Positions 37,409 to 46,358 of a stretch of DNA of 64,000 bases are shown here, in pieces. The position numbers were made by a program, and so were the translations under genes. The stretch comes from Asticcacaulis sp. UBA2476. Lineage in GTDB: Bacteria; Pseudomonadota; Alphaproteobacteria; Caulobacterales; Caulobacteraceae. The first letter of the stretch is position 1. The number at the start of each line of letters is the position of its first letter. The stretch covers positions 1-64,000 of the forward strand of contig DDPE01000078.1 of NCBI GenBank assembly GCA_002342035.1, read 5' to 3'. A model generated the notes under the pieces. The model was not told the DNA's origin. It made no database searches and saw nothing but the letters and a program-made list of their open reading frames with translations.

Positions 37409-38899
37409 ATGAGCGCTTTGAGTTTAGAGGACGCCTTTCGGGAAGATTACGACGCCGGGCAGCCCCATGTCGTTTGCCGCCGTTTGGTAGACGATCTGGA
37501 GACGCCTGTTTCGGCTTATCTCAAACTGGCCAAAGATAGCAAATTCGCGTTTCTGTTTGAGTCCGTTGAAGGCGGCACCCTGAAAGGGCGCTATTCCATC
37601 ATAACGCTTAAGCCTGATCTGGTATGGCGCTGTTTTGGAGATAAGGCTGAGTTGGCCGTAGGCGATGCCATAGCCAAAAATAAATACACGCCAGAAGCCT
37701 TGCCCACCCTTGAGTCTCTGCGCGCTCTGGTCAAGGCCAATCGCATGGATATTCCGGCTGACCTGCCGCCCATGGTGTCAGGACTATTTGGGGTATTCGG
37801 TTATGACCTGATCCGTTTGACTGAGCCGCTAGGGAAAGCAAATCCTGACCCGTTAGGTCTGCCGGATGCGGTCATGGTGCGTCCGTCGGTCATCTGCGTG
37901 TTCGACAACGTCTCCAACGAAATCCTTATCGCCAGCCCGGTCTGGCCGGGCGATAAAAACTCGTCGCAAGCCTATGCCGATGCTGTAGCCCGCATCGATC
38001 AGGTCGAAACCGACCTACGCATAGCCCTGCCCAGCCGAGACAAACCGCAAGCCCGTGTACAGCCCCCTTTAGCATCGCCGACGTCGCCTGAGCGATACTG
38101 CAAAATGGTTAAGGCATCTAAGGAATACATCGCCGCCGGTGATATTTTTCAGGTAGTCCCAAGCCATCGTTTCGAAGCAACGTTTGACGTCGATCCGTTC
38201 GCTTTTTATAGATCTCTGCGCCGACAGAACCCCTCGCCGTACCTGTTTTACCTCAATTTCGGTAACTTCCAGATGGCCGGGTCAAGCCCGGAAATACTGG
38301 TGCGCATCCGTGATGGCAAACTGACGATCCGTCCGATCGCCGGGACACGCCCGCGCGGTAAAACCGTTCAGGAAGACAATGCCTTAGAGCAAGAACTTCT
38401 CAACGACCCTAAAGAGATCGCTGAGCATTTGATGTTGCTTGATTTGGGCCGGAATGATGTCGGCCGGGTGGCTAAACCGGCCACAGTCCGTGTGACCGAA
38501 AAATTTGTCATCGAGCGCTACAGCCATGTCATGCATATTGTATCTAACGTCGAAGGCGATACGCCGGATGACATAGATCCGGTTGATGCCCTGCTTGCCG
38601 CCCTGCCCGCGGGTACTCTGTCCGGTGCGCCAAAGGTGCGTGCCATGGAGATCATCGACGAACTGGAAGACGTTAAACGCGGCGTCGCCTATGCCGGCGG
38701 TGTGGGCTATATCTCAAGCTCAGGTGCGACCGATATCTGCATAGTGTTGCGTACAGCCCTGTTCAAAGACCAGAAAGTCTATGTTCAGGCGGGGGCGGGC
38801 GTTGTCGCCGACAGTGTTCCCATAAGCGAATATAATGAAACGGTTCATAAGGCGGGAGCGCTTATTCGTGCCGCCGCCGAAGCCTGGCATTATGTTTAG
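37409..38899 (+). CDS. trpE: Anthranilate synthase component I
   Basis: This 496-residue enzyme converts chorismate to anthranilate together with TrpG. The chorismate-binding domain shows AGDIFQVVPSHRFEA, IAGTRPRGKT, LLDLGRNDVGRVA, GTLSGAPKVRAMEIIDELE and QAGAGVVADS. The N-terminal regulatory domain has the tryptophan-binding LFESVEGG element (S-type LLES variant). It is the first trp gene of the block; trpG follows after 521 nt that contain an opposite-strand gene. Confidence 0.97.
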   Translation: MSALSLEDAFREDYDAGQPHVVCRRLVDDLETPVSAYLKLAKDSKFAFLFESVEGGTLKGRYSIITLKPDLVWRCFGDKAELAVGDAIAKNKYTPEALPTLESLRALVKANRMDIPADLPPMVSGLFGVFGYDLIRLTEPLGKANPDPLGLPDAVMVRPSVICVFDNVSNEILIASPVWPGDKNSSQAYADAVARIDQVETDLRIALPSRDKPQARVQPPLASPTSPERYCKMVKASKEYIAAGDIFQVVPSHRFEATFDVDPFAFYRSLRRQNPSPYLFYLNFGNFQMAGSSPEILVRIRDGKLTIRPIAGTRPRGKTVQEDNALEQELLNDPKEIAEHLMLLDLGRNDVGRVAKPATVRVTEKFVIERYSHVMHIVSNVEGDTPDDIDPVDALLAALPAGTLSGAPKVRAMEIIDELEDVKRGVAYAGGVGYISSSGATDICIVLRTALFKDQKVYVQAGAGVVADSVPISEYNETVHKAGALIRAAAEAWHYV

Positions 38900-38915
38900 A
38901 CGCTAAGCCTGAAAA

Positions 38916-39293
38916 TTATTTTTTGCTTTCGCCAGCCGCCAGTTCGTCTTCGCTCAACGGCACAGCCTCATTGACACCTTCAATGGGTAAGGGACTGGCT
39001 GATAGTTCAAAGCCACCTGCGGGTACCTGAACCACCATGGCTTTGGGAGTTAGATCCGCTTGATCATCTTCGGTCGGCGGAGCCTCATTCGACACCGAAC
39101 TGCGCGCACGCTCCCACCCCGGCCCCATGATAATAGCGGCCGCCAGCATAAGTGCCGTCGCAGCAAAAGCGATTGAAGACAGTAACGCTGATTTTAAGGA
39201 AGCTGGCTTTTGGGGCTGTGGGGACAAGAGTCTACGTGCCCGCTTCAGTCTGGCGTCCACAACATTATCCGTAAGGGTCAGATTGTCAGGCAT
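38916..39293 (-). CDS. Single-pass membrane protein of unknown function
   Basis: I do not recognise a family. The 125-residue product has a basic cytoplasmic N-terminus (ARLKRARRLL), one transmembrane helix (about 35-57, ALLSSIAFAATALMLAAAII) and an acidic, Pro-rich extracytoplasmic tail of about 65 residues. It lies on the opposite strand between trpE and trpG, converging on trpE (17 nt apart) and diverging from trpG. The organisation resembles small anti-sigma-like or accessory proteins, but nothing in the sequence confirms that. Confidence 0.7.
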   Translation of the reverse strand: MPDNLTLTDNVVDARLKRARRLLSPQPQKPASLKSALLSSIAFAATALMLAAAIIMGPGWERARSSVSNEAPPTEDDQADLTPKAMVVQVPAGGFELSASPLPIEGVNEAVPLSEDELAAGESKK

Positions 39294-39420
39294 GATGTAT
39301 CCGAATCAGAAATAATTCCTGATATTTAAACATGAAATGACTGAACTGTATCGGTTATCACTTGGCGCAATCGACCTTAAGCCCTATGTAGATGACGACA
39401 GTTTGCCCGGAGCCTTCTGA

Positions 39421-40014
39421 ATGATCCTGGTTATCGATAATTACGACAGTTTTACTTACAACCTTGTTCACTACCTGGCTGAACTCGGCGCCGAAACCAA
39501 GGTATTCCGAAATGATGCCTTGAGTGTTCAGGACGCTTTGGCCATGGCGCCAAAGGCGATATTGCTATCCCCCGGCCCCTGCGCACCAGACCAGGCCGGT
39601 ATATGCTTGCCGCTTCTTCGCGCCGCCCCTGAAGACCTTCCGATACTAGGCGTATGTCTCGGCCATCAGGCGATCGGCCAAGCATTCGGCGGAGATGTCA
39701 TTCGCGCCAAAGCTCTGATGCATGGCAAGACCAGTCAAATACATCACAAAAATATAGGTCTTTTCAAAGACCTGCCAAATCCTTTTACGGCAACACGTTA
39801 TCACTCTCTCGCGGTCAAGCGTGAGACATTACCCACGGAACTGGAAGTGACCGCCTGGACCGAAGACGGAGAAATCATGGGCGTTCAACATAAAACGCGT
39901 CCTATCCACGGCGTTCAGTTTCACCCGGAATCCATAGCCACCGAAGGCGGCCATCAGATTTTGGCCAACTTCCTCGATATGGCAGGCATCCCCAGCAGCA
40001 ATCTCTATGTCTGA
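39421..40014 (+). CDS. trpG: Anthranilate synthase component II (glutamine amidotransferase)
   Basis: This 197-residue class I glutaminase subunit delivers ammonia to TrpE. The oxyanion strand LSPGPCAPDQAG, nucleophile GVCLGHQAIGQAFGG and His/Glu in VQFHPESIATEGG are intact. Its stop overlaps trpD by 8 nt. Confidence 0.97.
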   Translation: MILVIDNYDSFTYNLVHYLAELGAETKVFRNDALSVQDALAMAPKAILLSPGPCAPDQAGICLPLLRAAPEDLPILGVCLGHQAIGQAFGGDVIRAKALMHGKTSQIHHKNIGLFKDLPNPFTATRYHSLAVKRETLPTELEVTAWTEDGEIMGVQHKTRPIHGVQFHPESIATEGGHQILANFLDMAGIPSSNLYV

Positions 40015-41035
40015 CAGTTTTAAGCCTTTATTGTCAAAACTGGCAGATGGCGCGACCTTATCAGAAGCCGATGCCGAGACCTTCTTTTCAGCGTGCCTGC
40101 GCGGAGAACCGACTCCGGCCCAAATCGCCGCGGCCGTTACCGCGATACGCTTGCGCGGCGAGACTGTCAGTGAAATCGCGGCCTGTGCCCGCGCTATGCG
40201 GGCGGCGGCTAAACGGTTAGAGCACAATTATGATGTCATCGATGTTTGCGGCACGGGTGGCGACGGCCTACATACGCTCAACATATCTACCGCTGTCGGC
40301 TTTGTCGCCGCAGGCGGCGGCCTAAAGGTAGCTAAGCACGGCAACCGCGCCGTCACGTCTAAATCCGGCACCGCAGACGTATTGGCAGCACTAGGTGTCA
40401 ATATTGATGCATCGATCGAGCAGCAAAAGCAGGCCCTCGACGAAGCCGGAATATGTTTCCTGTTTGCCCCTGCCCACCACGGTGCCATGAAACATGTTGC
40501 CCCGATAAGACAACAACTTGGGTTTCGCACCATTTTCAACTTGCTGGGCCCCTTAACCAACCCGGCCGGTGCCAAACGTCAGGTGGTCGGCGTTCCCGCA
40601 CCTCGATTCGTTGAGCCCATCGCCAAAGCGCTGGGTATGCTAGGCGCCGAAAGAGCCTGGTCTGTACATGGAGCGGGCCTTGATGAACTGACTACAACCG
40701 GCGAGACCGAGGTTGCTGAATGGCGCGACGGTCAGGTGCGACTGTTTACCATCACTCCGGAAGCCGTCGGCTTACCGCGCGCTTCTTTGGCGGATATCAC
40801 AGGCGGCACACCCGACGTAAATGCGGCGGCCCTGTCTGATCTTTTAAACGGAGCTAAAGGCCCTTATCGCGATATAGTGTGCCTCAATGCCGCAGCCGCG
40901 TTTCTTGTCGCCGATAAGGTTGAAACCTTAAGAGACGGCGTAGAGCTTGCCGCATCAGTTCTCGATTCCGGTAAGGCCAAAGTTGCACTTGATAGACTAG
41001 TCACCATTACGAATACTGAAGTTTTACATGACTGA
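40007..41035 (+). CDS. trpD: Anthranilate phosphoribosyltransferase
   Basis: This 342-residue enzyme joins anthranilate to PRPP. DVCGTGGDGLHTLNIST (PRPP site), KHGNRAVTSKSGTADVL, and FNLLGPLTNPAGAKRQVVGV are present. It overlaps trpG and trpC by 8 nt on each side, a tightly coupled trpGDC unit. Confidence 0.97.
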   Translation: MSDSFKPLLSKLADGATLSEADAETFFSACLRGEPTPAQIAAAVTAIRLRGETVSEIAACARAMRAAAKRLEHNYDVIDVCGTGGDGLHTLNISTAVGFVAAGGGLKVAKHGNRAVTSKSGTADVLAALGVNIDASIEQQKQALDEAGICFLFAPAHHGAMKHVAPIRQQLGFRTIFNLLGPLTNPAGAKRQVVGVPAPRFVEPIAKALGMLGAERAWSVHGAGLDELTTTGETEVAEWRDGQVRLFTITPEAVGLPRASLADITGGTPDVNAAALSDLLNGAKGPYRDIVCLNAAAAFLVADKVETLRDGVELAASVLDSGKAKVALDRLVTITNTEVLHD

Positions 41036-41822
41036 TATTCTTGAGAAAATCGCAGCATATAAACGTGAAGAGGTGGGCCAGCGGCGCCGGGAAACTTCCG
41101 ACAGCGATATCGAATCTCGGATCCGTGACATCGGCTCTACGCGCGGTTTCGCCACCGTCCTAAAGACTGATAAGCGTCCAGGCAGCCTGAGCCTTATTGC
41201 TGAGATCAAAAAAGCCAGCCCGTCAAAAGGCTTGATCCGTGAAGATTTCAATCCCCCAGAACTGGCGCGCGCCTACGCTGCTGGCGGTGCCTCATGCTTA
41301 TCGATTTTGACTGACGGCCCTAGCTTCATGGGCGACGAATCACACTTTGTGGCCGCAAGAAATGCAGTAACCCTGCCCTGTATACGCAAAGAATTTCTCG
41401 TCGACACCTGGCAGGTCGCGGAATCGCGCGGCTACGGGGCCGACGCTATTTTAGTCATCATGGCAATGGTGGATGATGCTCTGGCGACCGATCTGATAGC
41501 GGCTGCGCATCACTATGAAATGGATGCCCTGGTTGAGGTTCATGATGCCCAAGAGATGAGCCGCGCCCTTAAGCTAAAGTCTAATCTTATCGGCATAAAC
41601 AATAGAAATTTAAGAAATTTTTATGTCGATATATCAACCACTGAGGTCTTATCCCGGATGGTGTCACAGGATCATATTCTGGTAGCCGAAAGCGGTATAT
41701 TTACGGTCGATGATGTCACACGCCTTGAAGCCACAGGCGCCTGCGCAATGTTGGTCGGGGAAAGCCTGATGCGTCAAACCGATGTAACATTGGCCGCAAA
41801 AAAACTTTTATCGTTAGCTTGA
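41028..41822 (+). CDS. trpC: Indole-3-glycerol-phosphate synthase
   Basis: This is a 264-residue TIM-barrel enzyme. IAEIKKASPSKGLIRE (catalytic Lys), CIRKEFLVDTWQV, LVEVHDAQE, IGINNRNLRNF and VAESGIF are the family blocks. TrpF is not fused to it. lexA follows 100 nt later behind its own SOS boxes. Confidence 0.97.
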   Translation: MTDILEKIAAYKREEVGQRRRETSDSDIESRIRDIGSTRGFATVLKTDKRPGSLSLIAEIKKASPSKGLIREDFNPPELARAYAAGGASCLSILTDGPSFMGDESHFVAARNAVTLPCIRKEFLVDTWQVAESRGYGADAILVIMAMVDDALATDLIAAAHHYEMDALVEVHDAQEMSRALKLKSNLIGINNRNLRNFYVDISTTEVLSRMVSQDHILVAESGIFTVDDVTRLEATGACAMLVGESLMRQTDVTLAAKKLLSLA

Positions 41823-41832
41823 CATTAATCTG

Positions 41833-41847
41833 GAACACTTGCAGAAC
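41833..41847 (-). promoter_or_regulatory. LexA box (reverse orientation) upstream of lexA
   Basis: GAAC-N7-GAAC, the reverse complement of the alphaproteobacterial SOS motif GTTC-N7-GTTC, matches all eight conserved bases. It is 11 nt upstream of a second box. Confidence 0.75.
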
Positions 41848-41858
41848 ATCTGTTATAA

Positions 41859-41873
41859 GTTCATGACTTGTTC
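41859..41873 (+). promoter_or_regulatory. LexA box upstream of lexA
   Basis: This is an exact GTTC-N7-GTTC direct repeat 49 nt before the lexA ATG, the LexA operator known for alphaproteobacteria such as Caulobacter and Rhizobium. It implies autorepression of lexA. Confidence 0.88.
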
Positions 41874-41922
41874 ACTCTGGGGCCATTAAGGCTCTGGGTG
41901 AACACAGAACCACAGGTGGTAT

Positions 41923-42621
41923 ATGCTGACGACCAAACAACGCGAACTTTTAATGTTCATCCATGAACGCATTAAGGAAAGTGGTGTTTCGCCTTCCTTT
42001 GATGAAATGAAAGAAGCGCTGGACTTGGCGTCCAAGTCAGGCATCCACCGCCTGATCACAGCGCTTGAAGAACGCGGCTTCATTCGCAGGTTAGCACATA
42101 GGGCCAGAGCCCTTGAGGTCATTAAGCTTCCTGATCAGGCAACAACTGCCGCACCGCCCAAGGGCCGACAAAACTTTGTACCTCAGGTGGTCGAAGGTTC
42201 AAAACCTCAAGCCGCGGCGAAACCTGTTCTGGAAGATGGCCGCGAATTGCCATTGCTCGGTAAAATAGCTGCCGGCGTACCTATTGAAGCCATGGGGCAG
42301 GAGCGTGATCGATTACGCATCCCAGAAGCGATGCTGGGGGCCGGTGAGCATTACATTCTGGAGATCGAGGGCGACTCCATGATCAATGCCGGTATCTTAA
42401 ACGGTGATTACGTCATTATCAAAAAAACCGATACTGCGCAATCTGGCGAAATTGTTGTGGCGCTTGTTGACGGCGATACCGCGACCTTAAAGCGTCTAAG
42501 GAAAAAAGGCGCTTCGATTGCATTGGAAGCTGCAAATCCCGCCTACAAAACCCGCATATATAATACCGATGAAGTGGCCGTTCAGGGCCGCCTGGTTGGT
42601 CTATTACGTAAGTACCATTAA
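41923..42621 (+). CDS. lexA: SOS repressor LexA
   Basis: This 232-residue repressor has an N-terminal winged helix (residues 1-70, MLTTKQRELLMFI and SFDEMKEALDLASKSGIHRLI). A linker and C-terminal S24 autoprotease domain follow, with cleavage site Ala117-Gly118, Ser152 in EGDSM and Lys190 in ATLKRL. AGGTGG precedes the ATG. Two LexA boxes lie in its promoter region. Its stop overlaps the convergent comEC gene by 4 nt. Confidence 0.97.
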   Translation: MLTTKQRELLMFIHERIKESGVSPSFDEMKEALDLASKSGIHRLITALEERGFIRRLAHRARALEVIKLPDQATTAAPPKGRQNFVPQVVEGSKPQAAAKPVLEDGRELPLLGKIAAGVPIEAMGQERDRLRIPEAMLGAGEHYILEIEGDSMINAGILNGDYVIIKKTDTAQSGEIVVALVDGDTATLKRLRKKGASIALEAANPAYKTRIYNTDEVAVQGRLVGLLRKYH

Positions 42622-44783
42622 CGAACCCAAGGACGATCTCCACGGCTCATTTCGCTGCCTTTTATCAGCCATTGATTGCCCTGCCTGCTGAGTTCCAAGG
42701 CCCCAAGTGATGCAATATCATCCCGGTCAATTCGATTGATTTTCGCGCAAATTTGCGGCCATTCGGCGATCTCTGCGCGTGAAATGACCAATTCACTAGA
42801 CTGGCACAGCCTGATTATAGCGTCCACTTTAGGAGGCTTATTCCCAAACCAGAAGCCAATTTTATGAACAGCTTGGGGTTTGGGAACACATAACAGTCCC
42901 TTACAATCGTAATTGTGTGGCAGTCCGGTTTCCCTGTCATCTTTCAGGCCATAATGGCGCAGCCAGTGTTCATAACCATACTGTTTAACCTTCGGCCGTA
43001 AAACATAAGCCACAGTTCCATCATTTATGGCGGCATTGGCGCCTTGAGGATCAATCCATACATCCGGCGGATGTGTTCGTGGCCACACAACTATACTGAT
43101 GGCCGCGATTAAACCCACCCAGCGCACACGCCCTCGTATCAGGCAAAGCCACAGTATGCCTGCAAATGAAATCAAAAGAACATAATCCGGCGCACTGGGC
43201 ATGATCCTGACGGCACCATGCAGGGATGCCGTCCACGCCGATATCTTATCGGTCAACATAAGCCCAGCACCCGCTATATACATAAACGGAGCTGCCAGCG
43301 GGGTGGCCTGCAAAACGGTCCATAGAGCCAACGCCGGCATCAGCATGAAACTGGATATGGGGGATGAAAGCAGGTTCGATATCATCCCGTAAACGCTAAT
43401 GCGGTTGAAATAATGCAATGAAAACGGGGTCGTGGCCGCACCCGCAACCAGTGATGCCATGAGCGATAACCAGATAGCGCGGCCCATGTTCTGAACTGCC
43501 CGCACGGCCCATGGCACGCTAATTTCCTTTATGAGCGGCTTTTGTGCCTCCGCCAGAGCCAAAAGGGCGGCGGTCGCTGCAAAGGACATCTGAAACCCCG
43601 GCTCAATAACCGCCTCTGGCATCAGCGCCAGAACGATTACGGCCGCTATAGCTAAAGACCTCAGACTCAAGGCCCGACGATCAACAATAACCGCCATGAA
43701 AACGATGATGGCGACTACGGCGGCCCGGATAGCTGGTGCCGGTGTACCTGACAGAGCCAGATAGGCCAGCACCCCTATAATGGCTAACCACGCCGCCCAC
43801 TTTTTGATCGGATACTTCAGCGTCAGTGCTGGCGACAAAGCCAAAAGGGCTCGGCTGGCGAAAAAGATAAATCCTCCGACAATCGCCATATGCAGGCCAG
43901 ATATAGAAAGAATATGCGCCAATCCGGAGTCGCGCATGTCCTGTACCATACGCGGCGAAAGGTAGGCTTGATGGCCCGTTACCAAAGCCGCAGCAAAGCC
44001 ACCTAACGCCTGTCCGTCCGGAAATTTGTCTTTTAGATCCTCTACAAGATTACGGGTTATAGTCCAGCGTAGCCGATTGAGCCCCATCATGAGTGACAAC
44101 CTCAGCCGCGGTCTAATCTGATCTGCGATGCGTAGCTTACCGGGAACGAACCCCACTGCCCCTAAACCATCGAACCATGCCGCGCGCGCGAAATCATATC
44201 CGCCCGGCATAATGGGGCGTGACGGTGGATTTAGAATCATAAAACCGCGCACGGCCTGCCCCGGTTTGATATCTATATCGGCGGGCCATTGTCGCAAGGT
44301 AACCCTAATGCGAAGCGGCGTGTCAGCCGCCAGCACCCCGTCTATTCGTATCGGGGCCAGCAAAAGTCTGGGGGCCTCACTGTCGCTTGAAACCACGTCC
44401 ACGACATAAGCGGTTACATTGTATTGGTTTTTTGAAGCATCTATGACAGGTACCGCGACATTTTCTGTCCTAGTTTTACACAAAATAATTCCGGCTAAAA
44501 ATACTACAAAAATCAAAGTAAAATTAGTTATATACGCCGATATATTCAGTTTTCTAATGAACCAAAATATTGCAGCTGCAACCCCCGCCAGTACCCAGAC
44601 ACTCCACCATGAAGGCTCAAATTTCAGATGAAGATAGGTCGCACATCCCGCCCCCAAGGCGACGGGTAACCACAAAAAGAACCGGCCTCTTTGTAATGCT
44701 AAAGCCTCAACCAAAGAGGATAGTATCTTTTTAGGCAGATTTAACGACATCCACGACCATATCTGTTTCAAATAGATTGTCAT
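42618..44783 (-). CDS. ComEC/Rec2-family DNA uptake channel protein
   Basis: This polytopic inner-membrane protein of about 720 residues has the ComEC competence core. SGLAHILSISGLHMAIVGGFIFF, the GTPAPAIRAAVVAIIVFMAV region and several helices to about residue 520 are visible. An N-terminal DUF4131-like OB region precedes it. The C-terminal domain resembles the metallo-beta-lactamase part but shows no HxHxDH motif, as is usual in alphaproteobacteria. The start is uncertain: ATG at 44783, ATG at 44750 or TTG at 44804, none with a good RBS. It converges on lexA and diverges from gltX. Confidence 0.9.
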   Translation of the reverse strand: MTIYLKQIWSWMSLNLPKKILSSLVEALALQRGRFFLWLPVALGAGCATYLHLKFEPSWWSVWVLAGVAAAIFWFIRKLNISAYITNFTLIFVVFLAGIILCKTRTENVAVPVIDASKNQYNVTAYVVDVVSSDSEAPRLLLAPIRIDGVLAADTPLRIRVTLRQWPADIDIKPGQAVRGFMILNPPSRPIMPGGYDFARAAWFDGLGAVGFVPGKLRIADQIRPRLRLSLMMGLNRLRWTITRNLVEDLKDKFPDGQALGGFAAALVTGHQAYLSPRMVQDMRDSGLAHILSISGLHMAIVGGFIFFASRALLALSPALTLKYPIKKWAAWLAIIGVLAYLALSGTPAPAIRAAVVAIIVFMAVIVDRRALSLRSLAIAAVIVLALMPEAVIEPGFQMSFAATAALLALAEAQKPLIKEISVPWAVRAVQNMGRAIWLSLMASLVAGAATTPFSLHYFNRISVYGMISNLLSSPISSFMLMPALALWTVLQATPLAAPFMYIAGAGLMLTDKISAWTASLHGAVRIMPSAPDYVLLISFAGILWLCLIRGRVRWVGLIAAISIVVWPRTHPPDVWIDPQGANAAINDGTVAYVLRPKVKQYGYEHWLRHYGLKDDRETGLPHNYDCKGLLCVPKPQAVHKIGFWFGNKPPKVDAIIRLCQSSELVISRAEIAEWPQICAKINRIDRDDIASLGALELSRQGNQWLIKGSEMSRGDRPWVR

Positions 44784-44874
44784 TTTAGCTGATATACGTC
44801 TCAAAAAGACTGGTGGTGGTTCGTAAGGTGGTTATAAGGACGCACACCCTTCCGCTCAGTTCAAGTTCAAGATC

Positions 44875-46287
44875 ATGTCCGATACCTTATCCCCCGACGT
44901 CGTGACCCGCTTTGCCCCTTCACCCACGGGTTATCTGCATATCGGTGGAGCGCGCACAGCCCTGTTTAACTGGCTTTATGCAAAAGCCAAAGGGGGGCGC
45001 TTTCTGATACGAATCGAAGATACCGATCGTGAGCGTTCGACGCCAGAGGCTGTGGAAGCCATTTTTGAGGGCTTGAACTGGCTTGAGCTCAATACAGACG
45101 AAGAGACCGTTTTTCAGTCCTCTCGTGAACCACGGCATAAGCAAGTGGTCCAGTCCCTGTACCATTCTGGCCACGCCTATGCCTGCTTCATGACCCATGA
45201 AGAAACCGAAGCCGCGCGTGAAACCGCACGCGCATCAGGCCACGCCTTACGCTCGCCGTGGCGGGACCGTGTGCCAACCGCAGAAAAACTCGCGACACCC
45301 CACGTCATCCGCTTCAAAGGCCCGCTTGACGAGCCACTTGTCATCAACGATGCCGTGCAGGGGCAGGTCAGCTTTAACACCAAAGACATGGACGACCTGA
45401 TCCTGCTGAGATCAGATGGAACGCCGACTTACAATCTGGCCGTTGTGGTGGACGACCATGATATGGGCGTCACCCACGTCATCAGAGGCGACGACCATCT
45501 GAATAATGCCGCGCGTCAGACCCTTATCTACAAGGCTGCGGGATGGAATGTACCGACCTTTGCGCATATCCCGCTTATTCACGGTCCAGACGGCGCCAAA
45601 CTCAGCAAGCGCCATGGTGCTCAGGCCGTTGGAGATTATCAGGGCCTTGGTTACCTGCCCGAAGCCATGCGCAATTATTTGGCGCGGTTGGGGTGGTCTC
45701 ACGGAGACGATGAAATTTTTAACGATCAACAGATGATTGACTGGTTCGACATTAAGGACATCAATAAAGCCCCTGCCCGTCTGGACTTCGATAAACTCAA
45801 TCATGTCAATGCCCATTGGATCAGGGAGTGTGAGCCGAAGCGTCTTTTGATACTGGTTCACGATGACCTGATCTCACGCGGTGTAGCTATCGATGCCCGT
45901 TCAGCGGAAATCATTGAGCGCACCCTGCCTCTGATCGTAGAGCGGGCGGTTAAAATCACTGATTTTGCCGATCTTCTGGCCTTCGCTTTAGCGAAACGCC
46001 CGTTTCAGATCGATGAAAAAACGAAAAAACTTTTGACCGAAGAAACATTCGATCGTCTTTCACGTCTTCACGAAAATTTGTTGTCTTTAAGTGACTGGTC
46101 CGTCGGTTCACTTGATGTAACTTTGAAAAATTTCGTTGAAAATGAAGGAGTTGGGTTCGGAAAGATCGGCCCTGCGCTGCGGGGGATACTGTCCGGCGGA
46201 CACCCTGCCCCCGACATTTCGCGCATTTTGGCCGCCCTTGGCAAAAGCGAGAGCCTTGATCGCCTAAAGGATGGTCTTTCCAAATAG
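44875..46287 (+). CDS. gltX: Glutamate--tRNA ligase
   Basis: This 470-residue class I aminoacyl-tRNA synthetase has the HIGH motif in PTGYLHIGGARTALFNWLY, the KMSKS equivalent in GAKLSKRHGA, and VVDDHDMGVTHVIRGDDHLNNAARQ. A C-terminal anticodon-binding helical domain follows. The two tRNA-Glu genes at the start of the window are natural substrates. Confidence 0.97.
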   Translation: MSDTLSPDVVTRFAPSPTGYLHIGGARTALFNWLYAKAKGGRFLIRIEDTDRERSTPEAVEAIFEGLNWLELNTDEETVFQSSREPRHKQVVQSLYHSGHAYACFMTHEETEAARETARASGHALRSPWRDRVPTAEKLATPHVIRFKGPLDEPLVINDAVQGQVSFNTKDMDDLILLRSDGTPTYNLAVVVDDHDMGVTHVIRGDDHLNNAARQTLIYKAAGWNVPTFAHIPLIHGPDGAKLSKRHGAQAVGDYQGLGYLPEAMRNYLARLGWSHGDDEIFNDQQMIDWFDIKDINKAPARLDFDKLNHVNAHWIRECEPKRLLILVHDDLISRGVAIDARSAEIIERTLPLIVERAVKITDFADLLAFALAKRPFQIDEKTKKLLTEETFDRLSRLHENLLSLSDWSVGSLDVTLKNFVENEGVGFGKIGPALRGILSGGHPAPDISRILAALGKSESLDRLKDGLSK

Positions 46288-46358
46288 ATCGCTTGTTTAT
46301 ATATGGAGACACCGCATTTGGTTGCGATGCACATAAACAATAAGAGGTGAAGCAATTC

